A stretch of 64,000 bases of DNA from Flabesymbios commensalis (GCA_964017125.1 OZ024902.1:33262154-33326153), one strand, 5' to 3'. Positions 22,221-33,599 are shown, numbered from the stretch's first letter. Notes: generated from the sequence alone by a model not told the origin. Translations and numbers: made by a program.

Positions 22221-24045
22221 GATTGCCATCAGCTGAACAAGCCTTCAAGGAACGTTAAAAAATGTTAAAATGTTAAATATCATGAATTATTTACTGTTAT
22301 ACCACAAGAACATAGCATGTATGTCATGGTTAAACGCAGACCACATTGTCATTGATGAAGCAACTTCATATTTTGTACAATACAAGCATATGCCTTGACA
22401 CAGAGGCTAGCTAATTGGCATTTAAATTTACCTAATTAGGGTCCACAGAATTTCTCCCGTGTGTCTCAACAGCGGCCGGGCATCTAAACGTTGGGGAAGC
22501 GTTGAGTCAATGCAGCGCATCAATGGTGATTTCATGGTGTGCCAGCGTCGTAGGTGATGGCCTAACATTGGGCTAGTGAATCATGTTGACTGTCCCATAC
22601 AATAGAATGGCAACGTATAATTCATTGCTACACAATTCAAGCCATATAATAATCTCATTATCTTTCGTCCCAGCATATAGTTACGGTCAAGTAGGCCACA
22701 CTAAGAGTGTGGCCTAGAGCAGCGAGAAAATGTGAGCGACAGGTTATCTTGTTTATTAAGAACATGGCTATTCATATCAAAACCCTAAATTATACGACAA
22801 TGAATACAGGTTCAGCTATAGAAACATATACAAATGTGGAGAATGTAATATACACACGATACTGAATTAGGCATGTTTGACCTGATTTTTTTACCTTTGA
22901 CCTTGAACTATAGCCTTTACCTTGGCCCAAATGATAGTTATTATTATTATACATCAATTTTCAAACAATAAAACTAATAGCTATCAGTTATATGAATATA
23001 TACAGTGATTTACTATTTTTCCTGATCGCCCAAAACCACTATTTTGAACCGCGATAGGCGAAAAAATGCAAAATTCGTTATTTAAAAATGATCAATGCTG
23101 TGAGAATGCCCTCACGCGGTTTTATAGAGTACAATACCGGTACCTATATAGCATGAAAATATTGAGAAAAAACTTTGGACCAACTTTCCAGGCTCAGCTC
23201 CTGGTCCCCTGACTATAAATATCCTGACAATACAACAAAGATATAATTATAAATTCATGCAAAGTCTATGCTGCGATTATGATTAATACTACATATAAAT
23301 CAGAGCAGAGTTGTTATTAGTTCTCATTTAAACATTTTCATGTTGTTTGAAAATTCCTTTTTGGGCTTGACGGACGGATGGCCGTACGAACGCATATAAC
23401 AATTATGAAACATTATAATTAAATGACCAATATGTCAAAATTGTCATATAGACGTTCAATAAAACTTTAAATATCTTGAGACAGACGGACGGATTAACGG
23501 ACTACCGCACGGACAGCCGGACGGACGGAGGCCCGTATAAACGGAAGGACCGCCGGACAGACAATCAGACTACAAATTTCCTCCGACCACATGATAATGA
23601 GGCCTAAGATACACCCACACAATCTATAGTATATTCTACTGGAAAAAAACGTCTTTCGGTTTTGATTATTTTTGTGTCGAACACGCAAAATTTGTCAACA
23701 TCGGTAAAACCGTGAAAAAAATAAAGAACGAGATTGGCAACAAGTTGCAATTGATTTTTTAACATATAATCTTGAAAAATAGCAAAAAAAACTAGAGTTG
23801 GCAAATTTGGCGCAGTAGCCCCATGATATCAACAACACGAGCAACGATAGTTGTATACATTGTCTTGTTTTTTAAGCGCGCATGTAGTAGTTGCCCATAT
23901 ATTTAAATTGTGGTGGACTGCAGGGAAGGCAAATATTTATGACAAATTTGTTGGGTGGACTGGTTGGGTGAACAGAAATGAGCGCTTAAACTGCAATATT
24001 TGCAAAGATTTGATCTCAAATTTAACCAATATGGGTATTTTTTAT

Positions 24046-24091
24046 CCACTTGAAGTTGTGGGTCGCGGTAGCGAGACGCAACTTGGAGTGG
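24046..24091. repeat. CACTTGAAG hairpin, copy
   Basis: CCACTTGAAGTTGTGGGTCG pairs with CGAGACGCAACTTGGAGTGG around the tetraloop region GGTA. Confidence 0.8.
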
Positions 24092-24214
24092 TTGAACATT
24101 TGAATGATTTAATTTAGTACTTTAAGGATTAATGAAAAATAGTCATGTTCCAAATTTAATTATTTGACCAAATCCGCTCCTTTTATTTTCAATATATTGT
24201 GTGTTTAAGACATA

Positions 24215-24300
24215 GAGTGAGTGGATATTGATTAACGTCGCTTTCTGCGCACTGATGGCAATATCGCGATATAGAAAGAGGCCTGAAGTCCGGAGGATGA
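24215..24300 (-). mobile_element. 3' tail fragment of SINE family 2
   Basis: On the minus strand it matches the 3' part of the SINE at 62352-62620. Shared blocks are TCTTTCT, GATATTGCCAT against GATATCGCCAT, and GCAGAAAGCGACGT. Confidence 0.7.
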
Positions 24301-25121
24301 TCTACTGTTAATACGTGTATTATACCTTGGATTACCCTAGCTCATCAAAATGGACCAACAGTGGTTGTGATAATAAGACTACTGCTTGGTTGATTTGGCA
24401 TGTAGAATAAGTATGTAAAAAATAAAATCGCATTATAATCGTATATTTTATATTCACGCATTATACATCACAATGAAAAATAATATGATTGCCAATGTCT
24501 ATTACAGAACGTGCTTATTACTGAACAATTAATGAAAATCATATTTATATACATTCCAAACTGGTCAGTGTTCAGGTTGTTGTGCAGCTCACCCCAATCT
24601 CAGATAGCAGGGGCGGTATCCTGAAAGCGACTAAGACAGACCTTAGGCTTGTGATTGGTCGAGTTGCCCATATCGACCAATCACATGTCTTAGATGTCGG
24701 TCAATCATCTGCCGAGCCAGAACCTGACTCCAGAGTTTCTCCATGGAAATGCTTCCATGGATTAAATTTTGGACCTTAACCTGCTAGTGACGCATGTAAT
24801 AGGGTATATTTTTAGTCATTTTATATAAAATGAGGAAATATCAGCTAAACGCAGTAGGTTTTTAACGGGAACCTGTCGTGGACAAGACTTAATCCCGGAG
24901 TGACCGCGATATATGTGCAATAAAATTCATCAGTCGCCAGCGTTGATAATTTGTTGACGTGATTCTTGATGTGTTACGTAGTCAGTGGACTCCACAGTAT
25001 TGAGAACTGGGTGTTAGTTTGTTGAATGAAACAGTCACCAACCAGCGTTCTTGTTCGAGGTTATCAGTGGTGTGTTGTGTTGTGTTGTGTTGTGTTGTGC
25101 TTCCACAGTAGGCCTATATGT

Positions 25122-25214
25122 TCAGTCCAGTTTATTTCTACCCACGCGATCAAAAAGGAAAGCGTAAATCGCTGTGGCGATCATACTCCCTGCAATGGGT
25201 CCAACCCAATACAC
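25122..25214 (-). CDS. AQP4-like: Aquaporin exon 5 (last coding exon)
   Basis: The acceptor TTTTCTTTACAG precedes [17 protein letters not shown] and the ending [10 protein letters not shown] with TGA at 25122-25124. It encodes the sixth membrane span and a very short cytoplasmic tail. Confidence 0.93.
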   Translation of the reverse strand: MYWVGPIAGSMIATAIYAFLFDRVGRNKLD

Positions 25215-28200
25215 CTGTAAAGAAAACATCATGTAAATTAAAGCAACTGTATACTTAATACCATTACTGATATATCAGGCCTATAAAAATGTTCAATTAT
25301 ACGCTATGGTAACATTTTAACAGTGTTGTATGGCATCCACTACCCATTTTAGACAGCTAAATAACAGTATAATACAAGGTATGGCAAAGGAGTCTATTTA
25401 TGGAAGTACTGTTTGCCATTACACGACCGTATATCTAATATTACATCAGTTATTCTTGTAGTGTATCACATTGAAAATAAAATTGTGCCTTACTATACCT
25501 TACATATCAAAGAGGGAAAAATGATATGAGATACCCAAGTGGTGGGGGACGTCTAAAAAGTTATCACACTTAGAACGTATAGCATTTCGTCGCCTCGGAG
25601 CTAAAGGATCCTATCTGCCACTCTAACGAGTGTCAGATAGGATCCTTTAGCTCCGAGGCGACGATTTAGTATTGATAAAGGAGATGAGCATTTATAAATC
25701 ATGTAAAATGGTTTATTTAAAAAAATAGGATTAATTATCATCGTTGTCATCGGTATAATATTGCATTAACTTAGATTACTTAAAGTAATCACCCAGTGAT
25801 TGTCCCAGATGCTCATCATTATAGCTGGTCCTAGAGATCTAGCAGGATTCATGCTCGCTCCTGTGGATTCATACTGTGTCAACAACAAGAAAACATCCAT
25901 GTATAATTACATAGGTATTCAGTGTACGCTGAGACCAAAACTGTCATTAAAAAATGTGAGGGTAGCCTTATTTAGATGATAAATTCACCTATAAAGACAG
26001 GGGTTTAAGTCCTCACGCTGAGGCATTATTCTAATGAGATGTACATCTGTCATTACCGAATGATATAAAAATACTTGATCAAACGATGCCGCAGTAATTT
26101 ATTGCGCATTCGATCGGATGCGCACCGTATTCTTGGGGCACAACTTTACGAATGGCAATGATTACAGACTCTGTATCGCACACAGAGTCTGTTATTAAAG
26201 ACTATAACTTGTGCTGAAATATGATTTAATTTTTAAAAAAATTGTTACATTTGGTTACAATCCAACCCAAGGAGCGTATATCGTCGCCTCGGAGCTAAAG
26301 GATCCTATCTGCCACTCTGACGAGTGTCAGATAGGATCCTTTAGCTCCGAGGCGACGATATATATAAACACACTCAGCACATATTTTATTTGTAAATATT
26401 ATTTTTATTATATTAAATTATAGATCGTCGCCTCGGAGCTATAGGATCCTATCTGACACTCGTTAGAGTGGCAGATAGGATCCTTTAGCTCCGAGGCGAC
26501 GAGATGTACAGCCTTGATCACTCGACTAAATCAAGAAAAATTGATGTAGGTGACATTTGTTTTATGACTATAATTCGTTCTAGCGTGTAAGATTTCTATA
26601 ACGATGCACACTCAACAAATAATTACCATGGGGATAGTGGGCATGTACAGTTCATCTTTCTCTTGAAAGATACATTTTCCCAGCGAACACGAAAGGTTGA
26701 ATCATTGTTGTCAGTGTTGGCTCAATGTTGGTCCACCGTCTACGACGAAGACCCAACATTAAACCAACAATGGTTGAACGCCCCGTATTTGCTTGGTAAT
26801 ATTTCTATAAAAGTTCTCACTCCACAAATAACTCCCATGGTCACGGCCATTCCTATAGGGATGGTAGGCATGAACAGTCCATCTTTTTTTCGTCGTTTGT
26901 TGACTGATCCATGTATTGTGATGACGAGCATGAAGGTGAGCCAGGCCTCTATCACCACGCCCTGCCAAACCTGGATCTCTGAACTCAGTGTGGTCGCCGC
27001 CAGAGAGTCACGTCTGTGCTCTGGTGTAACTCTGTCAACATCAAATAGAATATAGAAATATAAAAAAATACTTCTAAAGGGCCTAAATCCTCGGTGATTA
27101 GAGATCACAGGCATAACACAACATGATAGTAATCAGATTGCAGTTGCTGTCTGGGAACTGGACCACATCATATTGTTATATTACAACAAAAGCTTACATT
27201 TGGATTTAGCGGGGGAGATAGTGTGTTAATTGTAAGCCCATTAAGGACATTTCAGCCGAACCAGGTTCATCAATAGACAATAGACAATAGTTTATTTATA
27301 ATAGGCCTATATGTTATTAAAATGATATCTGATAGGACTCAAATAGCACAAGAGGGCTTTAAATTAACACGTGTCCCGCCAAATGCACGATCGCCTGATA
27401 ATCCTATTATGTCAACGATTTTTTAAGACATTCGCTTTTACCACTCACAGATACATTTGACTAGCAGGACATAACTGCCACTTTGACCTGACCACTTAAG
27501 CCCCACAGCCGTGTGTAAAAATGCGACAGTGCCGTACACGTATTGATATTAATTAACACCTTAAGTGTTGGTCGCGTTCTAGTACTGCTAAGTAAATTTA
27601 TTTAAATTTTCACCCACTTGTAGTTGTGTCTCGCTACCGCGACACACAACTTCAAGTGGCTGAAAATTACTTATATTTCGTTTAATTTTTGAAAAAATAT
27701 TTGCATATCATAATGTTTAACACATATTTTGTTCCCGATATCAATGATTAATAAAGCAGGTTAATAACGACAATAGTCGTGATCAGCAGGTAGAGGGTTA
27801 ACCCTTGAAGTGCTAAACGCATCTCTAGCCGTTCTCAACCTTTTTTTCAGAGCAGACAAGCAAGGAAATCTAGGTGAGAGATTGGCTTTTAATTTTCTAG
27901 ATTGACGTATGTTTTAATTCAAATTGTGCTTATGTAAATGTTTTTACCCACTTCAGATTGTAGATCGCGGTAGCGAGACACAACTTCAAGTGGTTCATTT
28001 AGAACTGTAATCATTGGACGAGACTATGCAGCACCAGCTCCTCTGTAGGACCTACACGCTTTATATGATTATTCTGTGAAACTCAATGACCTTGACCTCC
28101 TTTATTTTCACCGAGGTAGCTAATACAATGAAGTTTGCTGGAGGGTTCTTATATAATCCTGTTTTCACCAAGTGACGTCACTGCGTTTCACAGAATATTA

Positions 28201-30824
28201 AAAGTGTGTATCTGGTACAACTGGTGGTCGTACAACAGTCGTGTATAACCAGACCTTATGATTATTGAGGTATGCTTACTCACACGTATATTAGAGCAGC
28301 TCCTGCGATGCCACCAGCGCACTGGATCAGTATAAAAACAGCAGCTTTAAAACAGGGAAAAACACGTACATTATTACAGTCTAGGACAGAATTAACCGGT
28401 AGCACTTACTTTTGACAAATTATTGTCATGAAGTACATTATAATCTGTGACGTCCCACTATTAACCTATTAAAACTAGGATTTCATTACCTGGCAAATGG
28501 TGTAACTTTTGAAATACTGCGAATTTTTACAGCCGTTAAGACTCGATTAGAAAATAGCATTTGCTAAATCTCAAGAAAATCGGTTGATATTGACGTGGAA
28601 ATCAACGAAAAAACATGCGCTATAAATTTACTAAAATAATTGTGCCCTAGTCTATAATAGTGCTATCCTTTAGAAAAAAAGATCAATTAGATTTTAAATC
28701 GACGGGTGTAGTATAATAATCGATCAATCGATCAATGGATCAATGGATCAATCAATCGACCAATTATTCGATCAATCGACCAATCAATCAATCAATGAAT
28801 TGAACAATTAATCTCAATCAACCAGTCAATCAACCAGTCAATCAACCAGTCAATCGGTCGGTCGGTCGGTCGGTCGGTCGGTCGGTCGGTCGGTCGGTCG
28901 GTCGGTCGGTCGGTCGGTCGGTCGGTCGGTCGGTCGGTCGGTCGGTCGGTCGGTCGGTCGGTCGGTCGGTCGGTCGGTCGGTCGGTCGGTCGGTCGGTCG
29001 GTCGGTCGGTCGGTCAGTTAGTCAGTCAGTCAGTCAGTCAGTCAGTCAGTCAGTCAGTCAGTCAGTCAGTCAGTCAGTCAGTCAGTCAGTCAGACAATCA
29101 TTTAATCAGACAATCATTTAATCAGTCAATTAGTCGATTCGTCAATAAATGAATAAAATTAAAGTTAAAGTTTAGAAAACTTGAAATCTTAGACGAAGAG
29201 TAAAAACTCGACAATTCGTTGTTTGTGGGACAAATAATTTAAACATAAAACAGTGATTCAGGCCAAAGTAGATCAACTGATGTTATTATACTGGGTATTT
29301 GTCAAAATCTGGGCCTTCATATTCACTTTGAGGTGTGAATTGCGACTTATCTGAGCATTAAGAGCTAATTATTGTGCTTGCTTATTAAACCAAAAAGCAA
29401 AGCGGATGAGATGAAATAAAAAAGAGCCAGACATGAAGTACACAATCATGTACCTTGTCATATTAATATAAACAGTCCTTGTCTTGTTTATTTCAAACAT
29501 TTAATAGCAATATTAAATGAAACATAAATGTACATGCAATTTTGAAAATGATATATATTAGATACAGGCATAGATATGTTGTACAAGGTTGGCCCAACGT
29601 CTTCGACATTGGCCCAACATTGTGTAAATGTTATACAAATGTTTTGTGTTTGCTGGGTCGACCCTTAAGGCGCTAAATTATACAATATTGTTTTTAACCC
29701 AGTTGAAGTTGTGTCTCGCTACCGCGACCCACAACTTCAACTTGGCACAAATTGCATTTGTACAATTTAAATCATATTTAAATTGTACAATAATGCAATC
29801 TCTATCTCTCAAATTTTCTACTTTGAAGGTCAAATAAATAGGCTGAAGAACGCTATAGCTGGAACTAACACTTGAAGGTATAACCACCAAGGTTAAGAGA
29901 ACGATCAAATGCTAGTAAAGTAATCTATTTTTCATCAAATCATAGTTAGTTAGAAAATATAAATGTTTTCTTCTTCTGGCACATACATCAACATGATCAA
30001 ATACTCCTAGTGAACTGATAAAACGCTACAAGTGAATTAATCTCTAAAGATAATGAATTGAACTTTAAATTTGAAAAGGAATTTTATTGGTGGTTATTTG
30101 TATCAAAATAGTTATCAAATACTATAGTGTAAGGGGCGTGTTTAATACTGTAGCGATTCACTGTTCTCGATGAGAGAAAAGTTTTCCAGTCGTAAAAGGG
30201 ATATGTGCCCATCCCACTAAACATTATAAAATTAGGATCCTTTCACCCTTCTCCCATTTCCATTGTGAATGGAAGAAAGGTGAGATAATCTTAACATAGG
30301 ATTTGTAGTGTGATGAGCCCCGGAAGATGAGATCTCACCTTTTAGCATCGTGACTTTACGGCACATAGCCATGCCAACAGTCACAGCAGGATTCATGTGA
30401 GCTCCTCCAAACTCTCCCAGTGCCCATGCCATGGCGGTGACCACAAACCCCATCCCTGTGGCCACCGGAAGTTGACCTCCGTGACCCTTACCCCAGGTCA
30501 GGGGCAGCGCCGCCTGCACGGAGACAAGAGCTGATGTGGCCACAAACTCAGCCATGACATCGCGCCAGAAACACGCTGAGCTAATCTGTCTGCGCATCTC
30601 CACCATCTGAAAACACGACGGTTTCCTGTCTTCTATTTTCACCTCAGCGTCATGGCCATGCACGTTATTGTTCCCCATATCCCTGGTGACTAATGTGGTG
30701 TCATGGGACATTGTGTCGTGTGGCAGCAGCTGCGTATCGTCACGCAGAACAAGGCCGTTTAGAGTAGCGTGACCACCGTGACGATGCTCGTCCATCTCAA
30801 GCTGAATCATGTCTGAAGAGGCCG
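25122..30824 (-). CDS. AQP4-like: Aquaporin, AQP4-like, five coding exons
   Basis: A membrane channel of the major intrinsic protein family, expected to pass water or small solutes across the plasma membrane. Exons on the minus strand are 30339-30824, 28284-28344, 26821-27031, 25793-25873 and 25122-25214. All junctions have GT/AG and join in frame to 305 residues counted from the ATG at 30810. The first NPA box is GGAHMNPAV (N140-A142) and the second is [10 protein letters not shown] (N257-R260). WDNHWVYWVGPI and LIYVVTPE match AQP4-type proteins closely. The N-terminus before the first membrane span is about 78 residues and His-rich. The C-terminus is short ([10 protein letters not shown]). 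Aligning without gaps to AQP4, the aromatic/Arg filter reads M120, V245, A254, R260 instead of F/H/A/R. The exon 1 frame is open upstream through a good acceptor at 30825, so an earlier exon may exist and the start is uncertain. Confidence 0.93.
25587..25664. repeat. 78-bp palindrome P78, copy 1 (aquaporin intron 4)
   Basis: Two 37-nt arms around TAAC. The arm starts TCGTCGCCTCGGAGCTAAAG and contains GGATCC. There is a single internal mismatch. Confidence 0.97.
25793..25873 (-). CDS. AQP4-like: Aquaporin exon 4 (second NPA box)
   Basis: Eighty-one nt, phase 0 at both ends, encoding [18 protein letters not shown] and then MMSIWDNHW. The acceptor is TTGTTGACACAG and the donor is GTGATT. An 81-nt exon with this content is, from memory, also found in vertebrate AQP1/2/4-type genes. 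Confidence 0.95.
26281..26358. repeat. 78-bp palindrome P78, copy 2 (aquaporin intron 3)
   Basis: The same 37-nt arms as at 25587, with loop TGAC. TATA-like flanks lie on both sides. Confidence 0.97.
26425..26502. repeat. 78-bp palindrome P78, copy 3 (aquaporin intron 3)
   Basis: The same arms with loop GTTA. The asymmetric mismatch is on the other arm, so this copy is inverted relative to copies 1 and 2. One extra arm change (CTATAGG). Confidence 0.97.
26677..26802. repeat. CCAGC-family palindromic MITE in aquaporin intron 3
   Basis: It starts CCCAGCGAACACGAAAGGTT and has GTTGGTCCACCGTC facing GACGAAGACCCAAC. It ends near CCCCGTATTTGCTTGGTAA, about 20 bp inside the exon 3 donor. Confidence 0.75.
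26821..27031 (-). CDS. AQP4-like: Aquaporin exon 3
   Basis: The acceptor GATGTTGACAG precedes the base completing a Val codon, then [17 protein letters not shown]. Membrane span [14 protein letters not shown] and the stretch [13 protein letters not shown] follow, with donor GTGAGA. It encodes the fourth and fifth spans. The H5 filter position is Val, not His. Confidence 0.93.
27608..27668. repeat. CACTTGAAG hairpin, copy
   Basis: TTTTCACCCACTTGTAGTTG to CACAACTTCAAGTGGCTGAA, with the inner stem TCGC-TACC-GCGA. Confidence 0.85.
27946..27994. repeat. CACTTGAAG hairpin, copy
   Basis: CCCACTTCAGATTGTAGATC faces GAGACACAACTTCAAGTGG around TCGCGGTAGCGA. Confidence 0.8.
28072..28194. mobile_element. 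Single TTCTGTGAAAC MITE
   Basis: A 123-bp element with ends TTCTGTGAAACTCAATGACC and TGACGTCACTGCGTTTCACA plus GAA. Each half of the 823-1089 dimer resembles it. Confidence 0.85.
28284..28344 (-). CDS. AQP4-like: Aquaporin exon 2
   Basis: A 61-nt exon encoding [19 protein letters not shown], the third membrane span region. The acceptor is CCTGTTTTAAAG. The donor GTGAGT overlaps an in-frame TGA in the intron, which is avoided by splicing after ACGT. Confidence 0.92.
28720..29150 (+). repeat. Compound tetranucleotide tract in aquaporin intron 1
   Basis: ATCA-type repeats lead into an almost pure GGTC/CGGT run of about 160 bp (28855-29013). A CAGT run of about 78 bp (to 29092) follows, then ATCA-like repeats again. 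Confidence 0.95.
29588..29660. repeat. CCAGC-family palindromic MITE in aquaporin intron 1
   Basis: GTTGGCCCAACGTCTTCGAC is followed by ATTGGCCCAACATTGTG and the family end TTTTGTGTTTGCTGGGT. A CACTTGAAG-type hairpin follows at 29701-29743. Confidence 0.75.
29701..29743. repeat. CACTTGAAG hairpin, copy
   Basis: AGTTGAAGTTGTGTCTCGCT faces CGCGACCCACAACTTCAACT with inner loop ACC. Confidence 0.85.
30339..30824 (-). CDS. AQP4-like: Aquaporin exon 1 (first coding exon seen)
   Basis: A strong acceptor (CTTTACCTTTACAG) sits just before 30824. The likely start ATG is at 30810. It encodes the His-rich cytoplasmic N-terminus, membrane span 1 ([19 protein letters not shown]), span 2, and the first NPA box (GGAHMNPAV). 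It ends at [10 protein letters not shown] with donor GTGAGA in phase 1. Without that splice, the frame could start at ATG 30843. Confidence 0.92.
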
Positions 30825-30843
30825 CTGTAAAGGTAAAGCACAT

Positions 30844-32440
30844 ATACGTAGTCGTATGCTAGTTCACCCTTTTAACCTTCACGATGCATTCAAGCATCAT
30901 TTTGCATCTCTGAAGAAAAAATTAATGTCTTAAAAACATAGATTTTAGAGCATAAAGCCGAGGTTTTAGAACTAAAAATTCATGGAAGTGTTGCAATAAC
31001 AACAAAATCTTTTTTTTTTCATTTTCACACACTTCAAGTCAACTTCATCCACTACAAGTCGAGAATTGCGACAGCAATTCGCGGGTTGTAGTGGATGAAG
31101 ATGACAATATAAATTCAGGCTTGAAAGGGTTGATTACATCATAAACATCAAGAGTGGAACCAGGTACCTAATTGAAAAATTGAAAGATTTGCTACATGTA
31201 AAGACATGCGGATATGTTGAGGAAGCTTATCCCACAGAAGAGCTAATAGTCCGGCAGCAGAATGCCCAATATTGGCCTGACCCAAAATTCTCTGATATAG
31301 TTTTTTCTCTGCTTATCATTTATCTTTGGGGTCTACATAAAGATATCCAGGGTGGTGTGGAGGTGTCACCTTTGAGCAATCTAATAATTCAAGATGGCCG
31401 CCATGGACCCAAAAAAGCTCTAAAAATTCCTGTTATGATGGCCTCGACTTTATAAAGGGCAAACACTTGGTTAATATGGCTTGGAGACCATTTTGGAATC
31501 CAAAATGGATGCCGCATGGCTAAAAGTTCAGTTATAATCATACTGTTAACATTGAAAATATAGGGATGCAAACTCTATTTTGACAACTAATATAGAGGTA
31601 CTCTAAATATGTGTTTAACAACGTCGCGCAATTTTAAATTAGGAGGTAGGGTTACTTGAATGTATGGTATTTCTGTTCTGGTAAACCGATCTGCAACTGC
31701 TATATAACATATTAGCGGTAATTGAATTCAGCTTCTTATGGTATATAAATCATTGCAATATAATAAATAATATCGTTTCATGTATAACTGAACATAATTT
31801 AATTTAAAAAATCAGCGAAATCCAGAACAACAAAAACCCGTTCATCAAACGTTTTTTACATGTATCCACATTTGGGCCTCGGTTTTCAGTTCAGATATGC
31901 TTATAAATAAGCCTGGATGTTATGTGGGCTTTGAAATTTCACACAATTTTTGTGAAAGACAAAAACAAAATGGCCGCCATCTGTTTAAAAACAAATATGT
32001 AATTTTGTGCATTTTACTCGACTCTGCATCGAAATAATGGGCATCAAGCAAAATTAGAGCTATATCTTATATAAAAAAACTTGAATATGAAAAAAGACAA
32101 AAAATGACAAAGTACAAAATGACCGCCGTCTATTTGAAAAATTGTATATATCGACACAAAAAAGAAAAATCCAAGTTAAAAAATATACCAACATCTTTCA
32201 TATCAGTTGACAGTTACTATCAATGGCTTTTACATAGATATATAATATTTTATTTCTATTAAATACGAAATGTATATAACAGAGCACTAAATTTGTATTT
32301 TATCCCTCTATATGAACTATTTCCAACGTTTGATTTTAGTTAATACAAGCAGGACTTCTCGCCTATGTAAATTGTATATGGTATAAATGTTTGTTTTTAC
32401 TTTTACAGTCTCTGGTGCCATTTTTCAAAAGTGATCACAT
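30844..32440. other. Sequence upstream of the aquaporin exons
   Basis: No exon or promoter could be assigned. A hairpin variant lies at 31043-31100. Stretches containing AAGATGGCCGCCAT and AAAATGGATGCCGCATGGC look like fragments of an interspersed repeat, so the short plus-strand open frame at 31180-31455 is not taken as a gene. Confidence 0.6.
31043..31100. repeat. Hairpin with ATTGC inner stem
   Basis: CTTCATCCACTACAAGTCG faces GGGTTGTAGTGGATGAAG. The inner stem is GAATTGC-GACA-GCAATTC. It is architecturally like the CACTTGAAG hairpins but differs in sequence. A partial relative lies at 63906-63955. Confidence 0.85.
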
Positions 32441-32446
32441 CCACTT

Positions 32447-33590
32447 TAAAAGTTATTTCAGCAACTAAAAAAGTGATCTTGACCACTGAAGAAGTGATTA
32501 CAACCACTTTAAAAGTTATCTCGGCCACTACAAAAGTGATCTTGGCCACTGACGAAGTAATCACAGCCACTTTGAAAATGATCTAAACCACTGCAAACGT
32601 AATTTTGACCACAGAAGAAGTGATTACAATTACTTAAAAAGTTATCTCAGCCACTACAAAAGTGATCTCGGCCACTGAAGTGATCACAACCACTTTAAAA
32701 AGTATCTAAACCACTACAAAAGGGATCTTGACCACTGACGAAGTGACCATAGCCAATTTAACCGTTATCTCAGACATAAAGGTGGTCTTGGCCACTAACA
32801 AACTGGTGTCATCCACTGACAATGTTATCTAAGCCACCACAAAGTGATCTTGGCCACTGAAGAAGTGACCACAACCACTTTAAACATTATCTAAACCACT
32901 ACAAAAGTGATGTTGACCATTGAAAAAGTGATCACAGCCACTTTACAAATGATCTAAGCCACTATAGAAGGGATCTTGACCACTGGAGAAGTGATTACAA
33001 GCACTTTAAAAGTTGTCTCAGCCACTACAAAAGTGATCTTGGCCACTGGAGAATTGATCACAGCCACTTTAAAAAGTATCCAAATCACTACAAAAGGGAT
33101 CTTGACCACTGAAGAAGTGACCACAGCCAAATTAAACGTTATTTCAGCCACTATAAAGGTGATCATGGCCACTAATAAACTGGTGTCAGCCACTGATAAA
33201 GTTATCTAAGCCACCACAAGGTGATCTTGGCCAATGAAGAAGAGATCACAGCGTCTTTACAGATTATCTTAGCCACTACAAAGTGAGCTTGGCCACTAAA
33301 GAAGTGATCACAACCACTTTAAAAAGTATCTAAACCACTACAAAAGGGATCTTGACCACTGACGAAGTGACCATAGCCAATTTAACCGTTATCTCAGACA
33401 TAAAGGTGGTCTTGGCCACTAACAAACTGGTGTCATCCACTGACAATGTTATCTAAGCCACCACAAAGTGATCTTGGCCACTGAAGAAGTGACCACAACC
33501 ACTTTAAACATTATCTAAATCACTACAAAAGTGATATTAACCATTGAAGAAGTGATCACAGCCACTTTAAAAAGTATCTCAGTATCTCAA
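32447..33590 (+). repeat. Tandem array of GTGATC/CCACT units with higher-order period
   Basis: Units such as CCACTACAAAAGTGATCTTG and GCCACTTTAAAAGTTATCTC alternate in composite units of roughly 70 bp. A block of over 200 bp near 32698-32930 recurs almost exactly near 33324-33556, giving a higher-order period of about 626 bp. Open frames inside are repeat artefacts. Confidence 0.9.
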
Positions 33591-33599
33591 CTGGCAGAT

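Larger units (their letters stand above)
22221..25121. other. Region downstream of the aquaporin gene
   Basis: No further exon is recognised. It contains a CCAGC-family palindrome near 22465-22580, GGACGGAC-rich low complexity near 23470-23570, a hairpin at 24046-24091, a SINE tail at 24215-24300 and a small inverted repeat at 24651-24684 (GTGATTGGTCGA facing TCGACCAATCAC). The last lies where the aquaporin 3' UTR may run. A minus-strand AATAAA just past the stop codon was not found. Confidence 0.55.
27032..28283. other. Aquaporin intron 2 with repeats
   Basis: It contains two hairpins of the CACTTGAAG family (27608-27668 and 27946-27994) and a TTCTGTGAAAC MITE (28072-28194). The remainder is AT-rich with no coding signal. 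Confidence 0.8.

Noticed and set aside
31180-31455. A 91-codon plus-strand open frame as a gene
   Set aside because: It contains AAGATGGCCGCCAT-type segments that look like an interspersed repeat, and no domain is recognised.
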